From Streptomyces sp. NBC_00289 (GTDB lineage: Bacteria; Actinomycetota; Actinomycetes; Streptomycetales; Streptomycetaceae), in the NCBI RefSeq assembly GCF_041435115.1, contig NZ_CP108046.1, forward strand, positions 5,890,001 through 5,954,000: a stretch of DNA of 64,000 nucleotides, read 5' to 3'. The position numbers and the translations under genes were made by a program. Every line of letters starts with the position of its first letter. The first letter of the stretch is position 1. Below the pieces are notes generated by a model. That model had not been told where the DNA came from, did no database searches, and saw only the letters and a list, made by a program, of their open reading frames with translations. Below, in pieces: positions 51,168 to 60,892 of this stretch.

Positions 51168-52658
51168 GTGAGCAACTCGCAGTACGAGACCTACGAGACC
51201 TACGGGACGCACGACCTGTACGACCCGGGCCCGAGCCGCGGCACGGATTTCGCCGTGGACCTCGCGGCCCCCGGCGCCGGCCCCCGGCCGGACTCCGGCA
51301 CTGGCCCGTACGACGCCTACGAGCCGGCGCCGTACGACGGCTTCGACCTGCACGGCCCACCGACGCTGCACAGCGCGCCGACACTGGCGTACGGACTGCG
51401 CGACGGGCGGCCGGTGCCCGCCCCGCCCGGGATCCCCGGGCCGTCCGGCACGCGGGCGTACGAGGACACCTACCGGCCCGCGTACGAGGCGCCCGCCGCA
51501 CCGTTGCGCGCCGGAGTGAGCCGGGGATCCGGACGGCGGCGCAAGGCGCGGTACGCCGAGCGCGTGGACGGACCGATGCGCCGCCTGTTGCCGCAGGCGC
51601 TGGTCGTCGCCTTCCTCGCGGGCGGCACCACCGCGTTCGTCGCCGAGGACAAGGCGATCGAGCTGAACGTCGACGGGAGACCGCGCACCCTGCACACCTT
51701 CGCGGACGACGTGGGCGACGTCCTGGCGGACCAGGGCGTCACCGTGGGAGCGCACGACATGGTGGTACCCGCCCCCGGGACGGAGCTCGCCGACGGTGAC
51801 GAGATCGCGGTGCACTACGGCCGCCCCGTCCGGCTCACGCTCGACGGCCGACCGCACGAGGTCTGGACGACGGCGCCCACGGTGGAGGAGGCGCTCAGAC
51901 AGCTGGGCGTGCGCGCGGAGGGCGCGTACCTGTCCACCTCGCGCTCCCGGACCATCGGACGCGAGGGGCTCGCGCTCGACGTGCGCACCGAGCGCTCGGT
52001 GACGATCATGGCGGACGGCCGGGCACGCACCGTCCGCACGAACGCGGCGACCGTCCGCGAGGCGATCGAGGAGGCCGGCATCACCCTGCGCGGCGAGGAC
52101 ACCACGTCCGTGGCGCCCGAGAGCTTCCCGCGCGACGGGCAGACCGTCACCGTGCTGCGGATCACCGGCTCCCGGGAGGTCCGCGAGGAGACGATCCCCT
52201 TCCAGGTGCGGCGCACCGACGACTCCTCCCTGTTCCGCGGCACGGAGGTGGTCGAGCGGGCCGGACAGCCGGGGCTGCGCCGCATCACGTACGCCCTGCG
52301 GACCGTCAACGGGGTGAGCCAGAAGCCGCGCCGGATCAGGTCCGAGCTGGTGCGCGAGCCGCGCGCGCAGGTCGTCAGGGTGGGCACGCGGATGCTGCCG
52401 ACGTCCGTGCGGGGCGCCGACCACCTGGACTGGCAGAGCCTCGCGGCCTGCGAGTCCGGCGGCCGCCCCGACGCGGTGGATCCCTCGGGGACCTACGGCG
52501 GCCTCTACCAGTTCGACACCCGGACCTGGCAGAACCTCGGCGGCGACGGACGGCCGCAGGACGCGCCGGCCGCGGAGCAGACGCTGCGGGCGAAGAAGCT
52601 GTACGTGCGCCAGGGCGCGGGTCCCTGGCCGCACTGCGGGGCGCGGCTGCACGGGTGA
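51168..52658 (+). CDS. rpfB: Resuscitation-promoting factor RpfB-like
   Basis: A 496-residue cell-wall hydrolase. A Tyr/Gly/Pro-rich cytoplasmic head (about 1-125) precedes one membrane anchor (RRLLPQALVVAFLAGGTTAFVAE), three DUF348 domains (KAIELNVDGRPRTLHTFADDVGDVLADQG; PVRLTLDGRPHEVWTTAPTVEEALRQLG; SVTIMADGRARTVRTNAATVREAIEEAG), a G5 domain (EVREETIPFQVRRTDDSSLFRG) and the catalytic Rpf domain LDWQSLAACESGGRPDAV...LYQFDTRTWQNLGGDG. It cleaves peptidoglycan during germination or outgrowth. Conserved neighbour of ksgA and ispE. Confidence 0.92.
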   Translation: MSNSQYETYETYGTHDLYDPGPSRGTDFAVDLAAPGAGPRPDSGTGPYDAYEPAPYDGFDLHGPPTLHSAPTLAYGLRDGRPVPAPPGIPGPSGTRAYEDTYRPAYEAPAAPLRAGVSRGSGRRRKARYAERVDGPMRRLLPQALVVAFLAGGTTAFVAEDKAIELNVDGRPRTLHTFADDVGDVLADQGVTVGAHDMVVPAPGTELADGDEIAVHYGRPVRLTLDGRPHEVWTTAPTVEEALRQLGVRAEGAYLSTSRSRTIGREGLALDVRTERSVTIMADGRARTVRTNAATVREAIEEAGITLRGEDTTSVAPESFPRDGQTVTVLRITGSREVREETIPFQVRRTDDSSLFRGTEVVERAGQPGLRRITYALRTVNGVSQKPRRIRSELVREPRAQVVRVGTRMLPTSVRGADHLDWQSLAACESGGRPDAVDPSGTYGGLYQFDTRTWQNLGGDGRPQDAPAAEQTLRAKKLYVRQGAGPWPHCGARLHG

Positions 52659-52691
52659 GGCGGGCCGGCCGGGGCCCCGTACCCTGGTGCG

Positions 52692-53630
52692 GTGAGCAGC
52701 AGCCCCGCCCCCGACGCCCTTCTGAGCCCCGCCGACATCCGTGAACTGGCGGCCGTCCTCGGCGTACGCCCCACCAAGCAGCGCGGCCAGAACTTCGTGA
52801 TCGACGCCAACACGGTCCGCCGTATCGTCCGCACCGCGCAGGTCCGGCCCGACGACGTGGTCGTCGAGGTCGGGCCCGGGCTCGGCTCCCTCACCCTGGC
52901 CCTGCTGGAGGCCGCCGACCGGGTCACGGCGGTCGAGATCGACGACGTGCTGGCCGGCGCGCTGCCCGCGACCGTCGTGGCCCGGATGCCGGAGCGCGCC
53001 GACCGGTTCGCGCTGGTGCACTCAGACGCGATGCACGTCACCGAGCTGCCGGGCCCCGCCCCGACCGCGCTGGTCGCCAACCTGCCGTACAACGTGGCCG
53101 TGCCGGTGCTGCTGCACATGCTCGCCACCTTCCCGAGCATCGAGCGCACCCTCGTGATGGTCCAGGCGGAGGTCGCCGACCGCCTCGCGGCCCCGCCCGG
53201 CTCGAAGGTGTACGGCGTCCCCTCCGTGAAGGCCAACTGGTACGCCGAGGTCAAGCGGGCCGGATCCATCGGGCGCAACGTGTTCTGGCCGGCGCCGAAC
53301 GTCGACAGCGGGCTCGTCGCGCTGGTCCGCCGCAGCGAGCCGGTCGAGACGACGGCGTCGAGGCGGGAGGTCTTCGCGGTGGTCGACGCGGCGTTCGCGC
53401 AGCGCCGCAAGACGCTGCGGGCCGCGCTCGCCGGGTGGGCCGGCTCGGCGCCCGCCGCGGAGGCGGCCCTCGTCGCGGCCGGCGTCTCACCGCAGGCGCG
53501 CGGGGAGTCCCTGACCGTCGAGGAGTTCGCGCGGATCGCGGAACACCGTCGGCGGACCGACAGCGCCGAAGGCGCCGACAGCGCCGGGAACACGGCGAAC
53601 ACGGAGAACGAGGAGTCTGGTCAGCGGTGA
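52692..53630 (+). CDS. ksgA: 16S rRNA dimethyladenosine transferase RsmA/KsgA
   Basis: A 312-residue SAM methyltransferase that dimethylates A1518/A1519 of 16S rRNA. Motifs: [39 protein letters not shown] (motif I), [12 protein letters not shown] (motif IV, NLPYN) and [19 protein letters not shown] Ser/Ala/Asn-rich tail extends beyond the usual end. GTG at 52692; its stop overlaps the ispE start (GTGA). Confidence 0.95.
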   Translation: MSSSPAPDALLSPADIRELAAVLGVRPTKQRGQNFVIDANTVRRIVRTAQVRPDDVVVEVGPGLGSLTLALLEAADRVTAVEIDDVLAGALPATVVARMPERADRFALVHSDAMHVTELPGPAPTALVANLPYNVAVPVLLHMLATFPSIERTLVMVQAEVADRLAAPPGSKVYGVPSVKANWYAEVKRAGSIGRNVFWPAPNVDSGLVALVRRSEPVETTASRREVFAVVDAAFAQRRKTLRAALAGWAGSAPAAEAALVAAGVSPQARGESLTVEEFARIAEHRRRTDSAEGADSAGNTANTENEESGQR

Positions 53631-54538
53631 GCGTGACGGTACGCGTGCCCGCCAAGGTCAACGTGCAGCTCGCGGTGGGTGCGGCCCGGCCCGACGGCTT
53701 CCACGACCTGGCCAATGTGTTCCTGGCCGTCGGCCTCTACGACGAGGTCACGGTGACCCTGGCCGACGGGCTCCGCGTCACCTGCGAGGGGCCGGACGCC
53801 GACCAGGTCCCCCTCGACCGGACGAACCTCGCGGCCCGCGCGGCCGAGGCCCTCGCCGTGCGGTACGGCCGCAGCCCCGACGTGCACATCCACATCGCCA
53901 AGGACATCCCGGTGGCCGGCGGCATGGCGGGCGGCAGTGCGGACGGCGCGGGCGCGCTGGTGGCCTGCGACGCGCTGTGGGGCACCCGCGCCTCCCGCGT
54001 CGAACTCCTGGAAATCTGTGCCGAGTTGGGCAGCGACGTGCCCTTCAGTCTGGTGGGCGGGGCGGCCCTCGGTATCGGCCGGGGCGAGAAGCTCACGACG
54101 CTGGAGACCGGCGGCACCTTCCACTGGGTGTTCGCGATGGCCGGGCGCGGGCTGTCGACCCCGGCCGTGTTCCGCGAGTTCGACCGGCTCGGCGAGGGCC
54201 GGGAGATCCCCGTGCCCGTCGCCTCCCGGGAACTCCTCGACGCGCTGGCCAAGGGCGACCCGGACGCACTCGCCGCCGCCGTCTCCAACGACCTCCAGCC
54301 CGCTGCCCTCTCCCTGTTCCCCGAGCTCTCGGACACCCTCGCCGCGGGCCGGTCCGCCGGCGCCCTCGCCGCCCTGGTCTCGGGCTCGGGGCCGACGACG
54401 GCCTTCCTCGTCCGCGACCCCGGGTCGGCGTCGAAGGTCGCACAGGCGCTGCGGACCTCCGGGACGTGCCGGACGGTGCGTACGGCGTCGGGGCCGGCGC
54501 CGGGCGCGACGGTGCTCGGCGACCGGGTCGCGTCCTGA
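53627..54538 (+). CDS. ispE: 4-diphosphocytidyl-2-C-methyl-D-erythritol kinase IspE
   Basis: A 303-residue GHMP kinase, fourth enzymatic step of the MEP pathway. [31 protein letters not shown] and the ATP-binding [17 protein letters not shown] and [13 protein letters not shown] are diagnostic. GTG start overlaps ksgA. This is the native chromosomal MEP gene; it lies only 7 kb from an element that imports dxs, ispG and ispH, an intriguing but probably accidental proximity. Confidence 0.95.
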   Translation: MSVTVRVPAKVNVQLAVGAARPDGFHDLANVFLAVGLYDEVTVTLADGLRVTCEGPDADQVPLDRTNLAARAAEALAVRYGRSPDVHIHIAKDIPVAGGMAGGSADGAGALVACDALWGTRASRVELLEICAELGSDVPFSLVGGAALGIGRGEKLTTLETGGTFHWVFAMAGRGLSTPAVFREFDRLGEGREIPVPVASRELLDALAKGDPDALAAAVSNDLQPAALSLFPELSDTLAAGRSAGALAALVSGSGPTTAFLVRDPGSASKVAQALRTSGTCRTVRTASGPAPGATVLGDRVAS

Positions 54539-54543
54539 CCCGG

Positions 54544-54729
54544 GTGCCTCACCCCGTCTTCGCCGGTGGCCTGGACCCGCAGGCGAAGATCACCTACGTC
54601 AGCCGGGTCAACGGCGTGACGAAGGACGTGACGACGGTCGGCGGCCACCGCGACCGGCTGCGGACCGAGTGCCCCGGCCGGACGGTGTACGACCTGCTCG
54701 ACGAGGTCCGGGCGGCCACGGCCCGCTGA
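54544..54729 (+). CDS. Small hypothetical protein
   Basis: Sixty-one residues from GTG at 54544: PHPVFAGGLDPQAKITYVSRVNGVTKDVTTVGGHRDRLRTECPGRTVYDLLDEV. The composition is coding-like and the frame is distinct from ispE. No family recognised. It may be a short gene or the surviving fragment of a longer one. Confidence 0.45.
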   Translation: MPHPVFAGGLDPQAKITYVSRVNGVTKDVTTVGGHRDRLRTECPGRTVYDLLDEVRAATAR

Positions 54730-54800
54730 CCTGCGGGGGACCGGTCACCACGCGGGCGCATTACGCTGGGAGGCTGATCGATCCCCCTGTCAGGAGAGTA

Positions 54801-56618
54801 ATGGCCGTCAACCTGGTCAATGTCGAGAACGTCAGCAAGGTGTACGGCACTCGTGCCCTCCTCGACGGCGTGTCCCTCGGCGTCTCCGAAGGGGACCGCA
54901 TCGGTGTCGTGGGCCGGAACGGGGACGGCAAGACGACCCTGATCCGGATGCTCGCCAAGCTGGAGGAGACCGACACCGGGCGGGTCACCCACTCCGGCGG
55001 CACGCGCCTGGGCGTCCTCACCCAGCACGACTCCCTCGACCCGTCGGCCACCGTCCGGCACGAGGTCATCCGGGACATGGCCGACCACGAGTGGGCCGGG
55101 AACGCGAAGGTCCGGGACGTGCTCACCGGCCTCTTCGGCGGGCTCGACCTCCCCGGCTTCCCGCAGGGCCTGGACACCGTCATCGCCCCGCTCTCCGGCG
55201 GTGAGCGGCGCCGGATCGCGCTCGCCAAGCTGCTCATCGAGGAGCAGGACCTGATCGTCCTGGACGAGCCGACCAACCACCTCGACGTCGAGGGCATCTC
55301 CTGGCTGGCCCAGCACCTGCGGGAGCGGCGTTCCGCGCTTGTCTGCGTGACCCACGACCGCTGGTTCCTCGACCAGGTCTGCACCCGCATGTGGGACGTC
55401 CAGCGCGGTGACGTCTTCGAGTACGAGGGCGGCTACTCCGACTACGTCTTCGCGCGCGCCGAGCGCGAGCGGATCGCCGCGACCGAGGAGGTCAAGCGGC
55501 AGAACCTGGTCCGCAAGGAGCTCGCCTGGCTGCGCCGCGGCGCCCCCGCCCGCACCTCCAAGCCCCGCTTCCGGGTGGAGGCCGCCAACGAGCTCATCAA
55601 GGACGTACCGCCGCCGCGCGACAGCAGCGAGCTGATGAAGTTCGCCTCCTCGCGGCTCGGCAAGACCGTCTTCGATCTCGAGGACGTCACCGTCCAGGCC
55701 GGCCCCAAGGTGCTGCTCAAGCACGTGACCTGGCAGCTCGGTCCCGGCGACCGGGTCGGCCTGGTCGGTGTCAACGGAGCTGGGAAGACCTCCCTGTTGC
55801 GGGCCATGGCCGAGGCGGCCCGCACGGACGGCGAGGTGCAGCCCGCGGGTGGGCGGGTCGCCGTCGGCCGGACGGTCAAGCTCGCCTACCTCTCCCAGGA
55901 GGTCGCCGAACTCGAACCCACGCTGCGCGTGCTGGAGGCCGTGCAGCAGGTACGGGAGCGTGTCGACCTCGGCACCGGGCGCGAGATGACGGCCGGGCAG
56001 CTGTGCGAGACGTTCGGGTTCAACAAGGAGAAGCAGTGGACGCCCGTCGGCGACCTGTCCGGCGGTGAGCGGCGCCGGCTCCAGCTGCTGCGGCTGCTCA
56101 TGGACGAGCCCAACGTCCTCTTCCTCGACGAGCCCACCAACGACCTCGACATCGAGACCCTCACGCAGCTGGAGGACGTCCTCGACGGCTGGCCCGGGTC
56201 GATGATCGTCATCTCCCACGACCGGTTCTTCGTCGAGCGGACCACCGACCGGGTCTTCGCTCTGCTCGGCGACGCCACCCTGCGGATGCTGCCGCGCGGC
56301 ATCGACGAGTACCTCGAGCGCCGCCGCCGGATGGAGGAGGCCGCCGCGGCCGCCGCCTCCGCGGGCGCGGGCGCCTTCGCGCAGAAGGCGGTGCCGGAAC
56401 GGAGCGCCGCCGACCAGCGGGCCGCGAAGAAGGAACTCCAGAAGATCGAGCGGCAGTTGGACAAGGTCTCCGAGCGGGAGACCAAGCTGCACGCGCAGAT
56501 CGCCGAGCACTCCACCGACTTCGCGAAGGTCGCCGAACTCGACGCCGAACTGCGTGACCTGGCAGGCAGGCGCGAGGAACTGGAGATGACCTGGCTGGAA
56601 CTCGCCGAGGACGCGTGA
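54801..56618 (+). CDS. ABC-F family ATPase (translation factor type)
   Basis: A 605-residue soluble protein with two ABC modules: Walker A GRNGDGKTT and GVNGAGKTS, signatures LSGGERRRIAL and LSGGERRRLQL, Walker B LIVLDEPTNHLD and VLFLDEPTNDLD. A linker with a basic helix (RRGAPARTSKPRFRVEAANELI) lies between them. The C-terminal coiled coil (AAKKELQKIERQLDKVSERETKLHAQIAEHSTDFAKVAELDAELRDL) is Uup-like. ABC-F proteins work on ribosomes rather than transport. ATG at 54801 with AGGAGAG ahead. Confidence 0.92.
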   Translation: MAVNLVNVENVSKVYGTRALLDGVSLGVSEGDRIGVVGRNGDGKTTLIRMLAKLEETDTGRVTHSGGTRLGVLTQHDSLDPSATVRHEVIRDMADHEWAGNAKVRDVLTGLFGGLDLPGFPQGLDTVIAPLSGGERRRIALAKLLIEEQDLIVLDEPTNHLDVEGISWLAQHLRERRSALVCVTHDRWFLDQVCTRMWDVQRGDVFEYEGGYSDYVFARAERERIAATEEVKRQNLVRKELAWLRRGAPARTSKPRFRVEAANELIKDVPPPRDSSELMKFASSRLGKTVFDLEDVTVQAGPKVLLKHVTWQLGPGDRVGLVGVNGAGKTSLLRAMAEAARTDGEVQPAGGRVAVGRTVKLAYLSQEVAELEPTLRVLEAVQQVRERVDLGTGREMTAGQLCETFGFNKEKQWTPVGDLSGGERRRLQLLRLLMDEPNVLFLDEPTNDLDIETLTQLEDVLDGWPGSMIVISHDRFFVERTTDRVFALLGDATLRMLPRGIDEYLERRRRMEEAAAAAASAGAGAFAQKAVPERSAADQRAAKKELQKIERQLDKVSERETKLHAQIAEHSTDFAKVAELDAELRDLAGRREELEMTWLELAEDA

Positions 56619-56854
56619 GCGGCGCACCACCGTCGCGTACCTGCGCCGCGCGCGCCGCGTGAAGGGGGCGTGAAGGCGCGTAACGAGGGCATCACGGGCC
56701 GGTCCTCCCTTGGGAACAGGGGAGGACACGGCCCGGTGCGCTGTCCGCGCCGGGTGATACAAAGAGCCGTCTGAGAACTGTCTGAGTACGACTCTGGGTC
56801 CTTCGCGTACCTCGGGGCGTGGCGAAAAATCAGTGAACGAGGGGGAGCACGCTG

Positions 56855-58699
56855 ATGACTCAGCCGCCCGACCAGCCTGCCCGGCCCGGCGGTTTCGGCC
56901 CGCCGCAGGACCAGCCGCCGTCCGGTGGCGGGTTCGGCCCGCCACCACCACAGGGCCCGCCACCACCACAGGGCCCGCCGCCGCAGGCACCGCCACCACC
57001 TCCGCAGAGCCCGCCGCAGGCCCCGCCGCCCGGCGCCCCGCAGCCCGGCTACGGCTATCCGCAGCAGCAGCCCGGCTACGGTCCGCCCCAACAGCCGGGC
57101 CCCTACGCCCAGCCCGGCCCGTACGGCGCACCCGGCACCCCCGGTGCCACCGGCCCGTACGGCCATCCCCAGCAGCCGGGACCGTACGGGCAGCAGCCCG
57201 GCTACGGCTACCCGCCGCAGCCGCAGTTCCCCGGCGCGCCCGGCACCCCGCCTCCGGGCTCCGGCTCCCGCGGCCCCTTCAAGGGCAGGCCGGCGGTCCT
57301 CATCGGGGCGGCGGTGGCGGCGCTGCTCGTCGTCGGCGCGACCGTGTGGGCGGTGAACGGCGACGGCGGCGGCGAGGACAAGAAGCCGGTCGCCCAGAAG
57401 AGCGACGACGCCAAGGCCTCCGCCTCCACCGACCCCGCCGACCCCGGTGACGGCAGCGGTGACGGCGGCGCGGACCCGGAGAACCTCAACGAGGGCCGCA
57501 AGGCCGGCGAGGCCAAGGTGCTCTGGTACAAGGAGGCGCCCGACGCGCCCGGTTCCGGCGCCGACGCCCCCGGCATGTGGGTCACCGACAAGACCGCAGT
57601 GAAGGCGGCGTACAAGCAGCTCTTCGCCTACGACGTCGGCAGCGGCACCCCGACGTGGGACCCGATCACCTTCCCGCAGAAGATCTGCGCGGTCACCCCG
57701 CGGCAGACCGCCGACGACACCGTCGTCGTGGCCTACATGAGCGGCACCAGCGACCGCGCCAAGTGCAACCAGCTCCAGCAGATCGACCTGAACACGGGCA
57801 AGAAGGGCTGGACCACCGAGGTCGCGGACGGCGCGCTGTTCGACAGCGCGATCAGCGTCGAGCTGACGGTCAGCGGCAACACGCTGATGGTGGGCCGCTC
57901 GCAGTCCGGGACGGCGTACGACGTCGGGACCGGCAAGAAGCTGTTCGACAAGAAGAAGTACGGCGACGCCTGCTTCCCGACCGCCTTCGCGGGCGGCAGC
58001 CGGCTGATCTCCGTCGCGTCCTGCGACGCCTCGGGGGCGAACGAACACGACGAGATGCAGGAGCTCGACCCCAGGACCGGCAAGGCCAGATGGACGCGGA
58101 AGTTCGACAAGGGCTGGCGGGTCGCCCGCGCCTACTCCGTCGACCCGCTCGTCATCTACAGCACCAACGAGGACAAGAAGGCGTGGAACATCTCCACGTT
58201 CACCGACACCGGTTCGTTCCGCTCCCAGGTCGGCTTCGACGAGGAGTTCGCCCCCGAGTGCGGCTGGGCGATCCTCGAGCGTGACCTGACGGGCTGCCAG
58301 GGCGTGGCCGCCGACGCGAACACCCTCTACCTGCCGACCGAGGAGAGCAGCGGCGCCAACGAGGTCGTCGCCGTCAACCTCGCCACCGGCAAGGAGAAGT
58401 GGCGCGTCAAGTCCCCGGCCGACGAGTCGATGCTGCCGGTGAGGGTGGAGGGCGGCAGGCTCATCGCCTATGTGGAGCCGTCGTACGACGCGGGCGGCCA
58501 GGTCGTGTCGATCCCGACGACCGGCGGCAGCCACACCCCGACGAAGCTGCTGCAGAACCCGCAGGGCACCGCCGACATCGAGAACGGCTTCTTCTCGAAG
58601 GCGTTCGACTGGGTCGACGGGCGGTTCTACCTCTCGACCACCCGGCTGACCGGCAATGACGAAGCGAAGGAGAAGTTGATGCTCGCCTTCGGCAAGTGA
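56855..58699 (+). CDS. PQQ-type beta-propeller membrane protein (copy 1)
   Basis: A 614-residue protein: about 140 residues rich in Pro, Gln, Gly and Tyr (PPPPQGPPPPQGPP, GYGYPQQQPGYGP), one membrane helix (AVLIGAAVAALLVVGATVWAV), an acidic linker and an extracellular propeller with repeated [LI]D..TGK..W blades (LNTGKKGWTTEV, YDVGTGKKLF, LDPRTGKARWTRK, VNLATGKEKWRVK). The function is unknown; such proteins may bind ligands or scaffold surface complexes. The next gene is a paralogue with the same plan. RBS GAGGGGGAG. About 236 bases of promoter region precede it. Confidence 0.85.
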   Translation: MTQPPDQPARPGGFGPPQDQPPSGGGFGPPPPQGPPPPQGPPPQAPPPPPQSPPQAPPPGAPQPGYGYPQQQPGYGPPQQPGPYAQPGPYGAPGTPGATGPYGHPQQPGPYGQQPGYGYPPQPQFPGAPGTPPPGSGSRGPFKGRPAVLIGAAVAALLVVGATVWAVNGDGGGEDKKPVAQKSDDAKASASTDPADPGDGSGDGGADPENLNEGRKAGEAKVLWYKEAPDAPGSGADAPGMWVTDKTAVKAAYKQLFAYDVGSGTPTWDPITFPQKICAVTPRQTADDTVVVAYMSGTSDRAKCNQLQQIDLNTGKKGWTTEVADGALFDSAISVELTVSGNTLMVGRSQSGTAYDVGTGKKLFDKKKYGDACFPTAFAGGSRLISVASCDASGANEHDEMQELDPRTGKARWTRKFDKGWRVARAYSVDPLVIYSTNEDKKAWNISTFTDTGSFRSQVGFDEEFAPECGWAILERDLTGCQGVAADANTLYLPTEESSGANEVVAVNLATGKEKWRVKSPADESMLPVRVEGGRLIAYVEPSYDAGGQVVSIPTTGGSHTPTKLLQNPQGTADIENGFFSKAFDWVDGRFYLSTTRLTGNDEAKEKLMLAFGK

Positions 58700-58754
58700 C
58701 CCCTCCTGCCCGCGCTCCCGTCCCCGCAGCCCCTGCCTCAGAGGTACTCACTTC

Positions 58755-60629
58755 ATGACCCAGCCGCCGCCTCCGCCGCCCAACGAGCCCCCGCAGCAGG
58801 GCGGGTTCGGCCCGCCGCAGGACCAGCCGCCGCAGCCGCAGGGCGGTTTCGGCCCACCCCAGGCCCCGCCGCCCCAGCCCCCGCAGACGCCCCCGCCGCC
58901 CGCCCCGCCGGGCGGACAGCCTCCGCAGGCGCCCCCCGGCTACGGCTATCCGCAGCCGCCGGCGCCCGCCGGCTACGGCTACCCGCAGCAGCCCCAGCCC
59001 CCGCAGGCCCCCGGCTACGGCTACCCCGGCCAGCAGCCGAACCCGTACGGCCAGCAGAATCCGTACGGCCAGCAGCAGCCGCCGCCCGGTTACGGCTATC
59101 CGCAGCCGACGATGCCGCTGTACCCGCAGCCGGGTCAGGCGGCCGGTGGCGGGCGGAAGTTCAACGCGCAGCTGGCGATCATCGTGGCGGCCGTCGCCGC
59201 GATCGCACTGATCATCGGCGGCGGTGTCTGGTACGCGTCCTCGTCCGGTGACGACGGCAAGAAGGACGACACCGCGCACTCCACCGGCGGCACGGACGGC
59301 AAGGACGACACCGGCGGCAAGGGCGACACCGGTGGCGGCACCGGCGGCACCACCTCCGCCAAGCCCGTGGAGAAGGTCCCCGCGAACCCCGCCTCCGAGC
59401 TCCTCTTCAAGATCCCGGCACCCGAGGTCGCCAAGAGCTCCACCATCTCGGTCGCCGGCTCCTGGCTCACCGACAAGGTGTACGCCAAGAGCGGCGTCGC
59501 GAAGATCACCGGCTACGACCCCGCCAAGGGCACCGAGCTGTGGACGATCAAGCTGCCCGGCCCGGTCTGCCAGGGCAGCAACCACATGACCGACGACCAC
59601 CGGACGGCCATCACCTACCAGCCCGCCATGCCGACCAAGGCGCAGCCCTCGCACGGCTGCACCCAGGTCGCGGCGATCGACCTCGACGCGGGCAAGAAGC
59701 TGTGGACCAAGACCGTCAACTCCGGTGACCAGCCGATCAGCCTCAGCAACGTCACCGTCAGCGCGAACACGGTCGCCGTGGGCAGCACCAGCGGAGGCGG
59801 CGCCTTCGACATCGACTCCGGCAAGGTGCTGTGGGCCCCGAAGTCGTCGGACACCTGCTACGACTCCGGCTACGGCGGCGGACCGAAGCTGGTCGCGGTG
59901 CGCAAGTGCGGCCCCTACGACGACCGCGAGCTGCACATCCAGACCATCGACCCGGCGTCCGGGAAGGTGCTCTCCGACTACGAGATGGCGGCCGGCATCG
60001 AGTACGCCAGCGTGGTGTCGACCGACCCGCTGGTCGTGGCGGCCGACGTCGGTGAGGCGGCGAAGGACGGCAGCGGCATCTCCGACTTCTTCTCCATCGA
60101 CAACAAGACCGGCAAGCTCCGCATCCGCGTCCCGGCACCCAGCGACAAGTACGCGGCCACCTGTGACGGCATCACCAAGGTCGAGGAGTGCCACCAGGTC
60201 GTGGTCGGCAACGACCGGCTCTACCTGGCGACCGAGGAGCACGACGGCGGCGGCGACTTCAGCCAGACCAACGAGATCGTCGCCTTCGACCTGGCCACCG
60301 GCAAGCTGACCGGGCAGCGCGCCGACGCGGGCGAGGACTACACGATCTCCCCGCTGCGCATGGACGGCACCAACCTCATCGCCTACAAGCGCCCGCCCTA
60401 CGACAAGGGCGGCCAGGTCGTGAGCATCGACGGCGGGTCCTTCAAGGCGACCAAGCTGATGGAGAACCCGTCGACCGAGTCGGTGCGCTCCGCGGAGTCG
60501 CGGATGACCCCGGACTACTCCGAGATCCTCTACGCGCAGGGCCGTCTCTACATGTCGGACGTGTTTGCGAGCGCCCTGACCGGTAGCGGGGACAAGGAGT
60601 ACCTGGCGATCGTCTTCGGGGCGAGCTGA
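58755..60629 (+). CDS. PQQ-type beta-propeller membrane protein (copy 2)
   Basis: A 624-residue paralogue of the preceding gene: Pro/Gln/Gly/Tyr-rich cytoplasmic part (GFGPPQDQPPQPQGGFGPP, GYGYPQQPQPPQAP), a helix (LAIIVAAVAAIALIIGGGVWYA), a Gly/Thr/Asp linker and a propeller with blades such as YDPAKGTELWTIK, LDAGKKLWTKT, IDSGKVLWAPK and DLATGKLTGQ. ATG at 58755 lies 55 bases after copy 1, so the two are probably cotranscribed. A strong hairpin follows the stop. Confidence 0.85.
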   Translation: MTQPPPPPPNEPPQQGGFGPPQDQPPQPQGGFGPPQAPPPQPPQTPPPPAPPGGQPPQAPPGYGYPQPPAPAGYGYPQQPQPPQAPGYGYPGQQPNPYGQQNPYGQQQPPPGYGYPQPTMPLYPQPGQAAGGGRKFNAQLAIIVAAVAAIALIIGGGVWYASSSGDDGKKDDTAHSTGGTDGKDDTGGKGDTGGGTGGTTSAKPVEKVPANPASELLFKIPAPEVAKSSTISVAGSWLTDKVYAKSGVAKITGYDPAKGTELWTIKLPGPVCQGSNHMTDDHRTAITYQPAMPTKAQPSHGCTQVAAIDLDAGKKLWTKTVNSGDQPISLSNVTVSANTVAVGSTSGGGAFDIDSGKVLWAPKSSDTCYDSGYGGGPKLVAVRKCGPYDDRELHIQTIDPASGKVLSDYEMAAGIEYASVVSTDPLVVAADVGEAAKDGSGISDFFSIDNKTGKLRIRVPAPSDKYAATCDGITKVEECHQVVVGNDRLYLATEEHDGGGDFSQTNEIVAFDLATGKLTGQRADAGEDYTISPLRMDGTNLIAYKRPPYDKGGQVVSIDGGSFKATKLMENPSTESVRSAESRMTPDYSEILYAQGRLYMSDVFASALTGSGDKEYLAIVFGAS

Positions 60630-60649
60630 CGTCCCACCGGCCCCACGGT

Positions 60650-60683
60650 CACGGCCCCGTCCCTGCTCAGGGGCGGGGCCGTG
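60650..60683 (+). terminator. Strong hairpin terminator after the propeller genes
   Basis: CACGGCCCCG pairs with CGGGGCCGTG and inner CCCT with AGGG across a short CTC-type loop. It begins about 20 bases past the stop at 60629. No T-tract follows, as is usual in high-GC actinomycetes. Confidence 0.75.
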
Positions 60684-60892
60684 CGCGTACCGCTCATCAC
60701 CCTCGAATGCGAGGAATTTCGGCGATCTGGGGCACTTCTCGCCTGTAGGGGGCGCGCGACGTCGAACAAGCGTGTAGCTTCCGGGGGCATGAGGGCGGGG
60801 AGCCGGGTGGGGGGCTTCTGTCCGTGCGGACCGGTGGGCATCCATAGTGGGGCGTTCACGGGATTCCGTTGGGGGAACTGGGGGGTTGCTCG

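Noticed and set aside
50907..53021. Minus-strand frame of 704 codons over tatD/rpfB
   Set aside because: Shadow of rpfB and tatD; low-complexity translation and no family signature.
58461..60845. Minus-strand frame of 794 codons
   Set aside because: Antisense to the second beta-propeller gene; composition reflects GC3 bias only.
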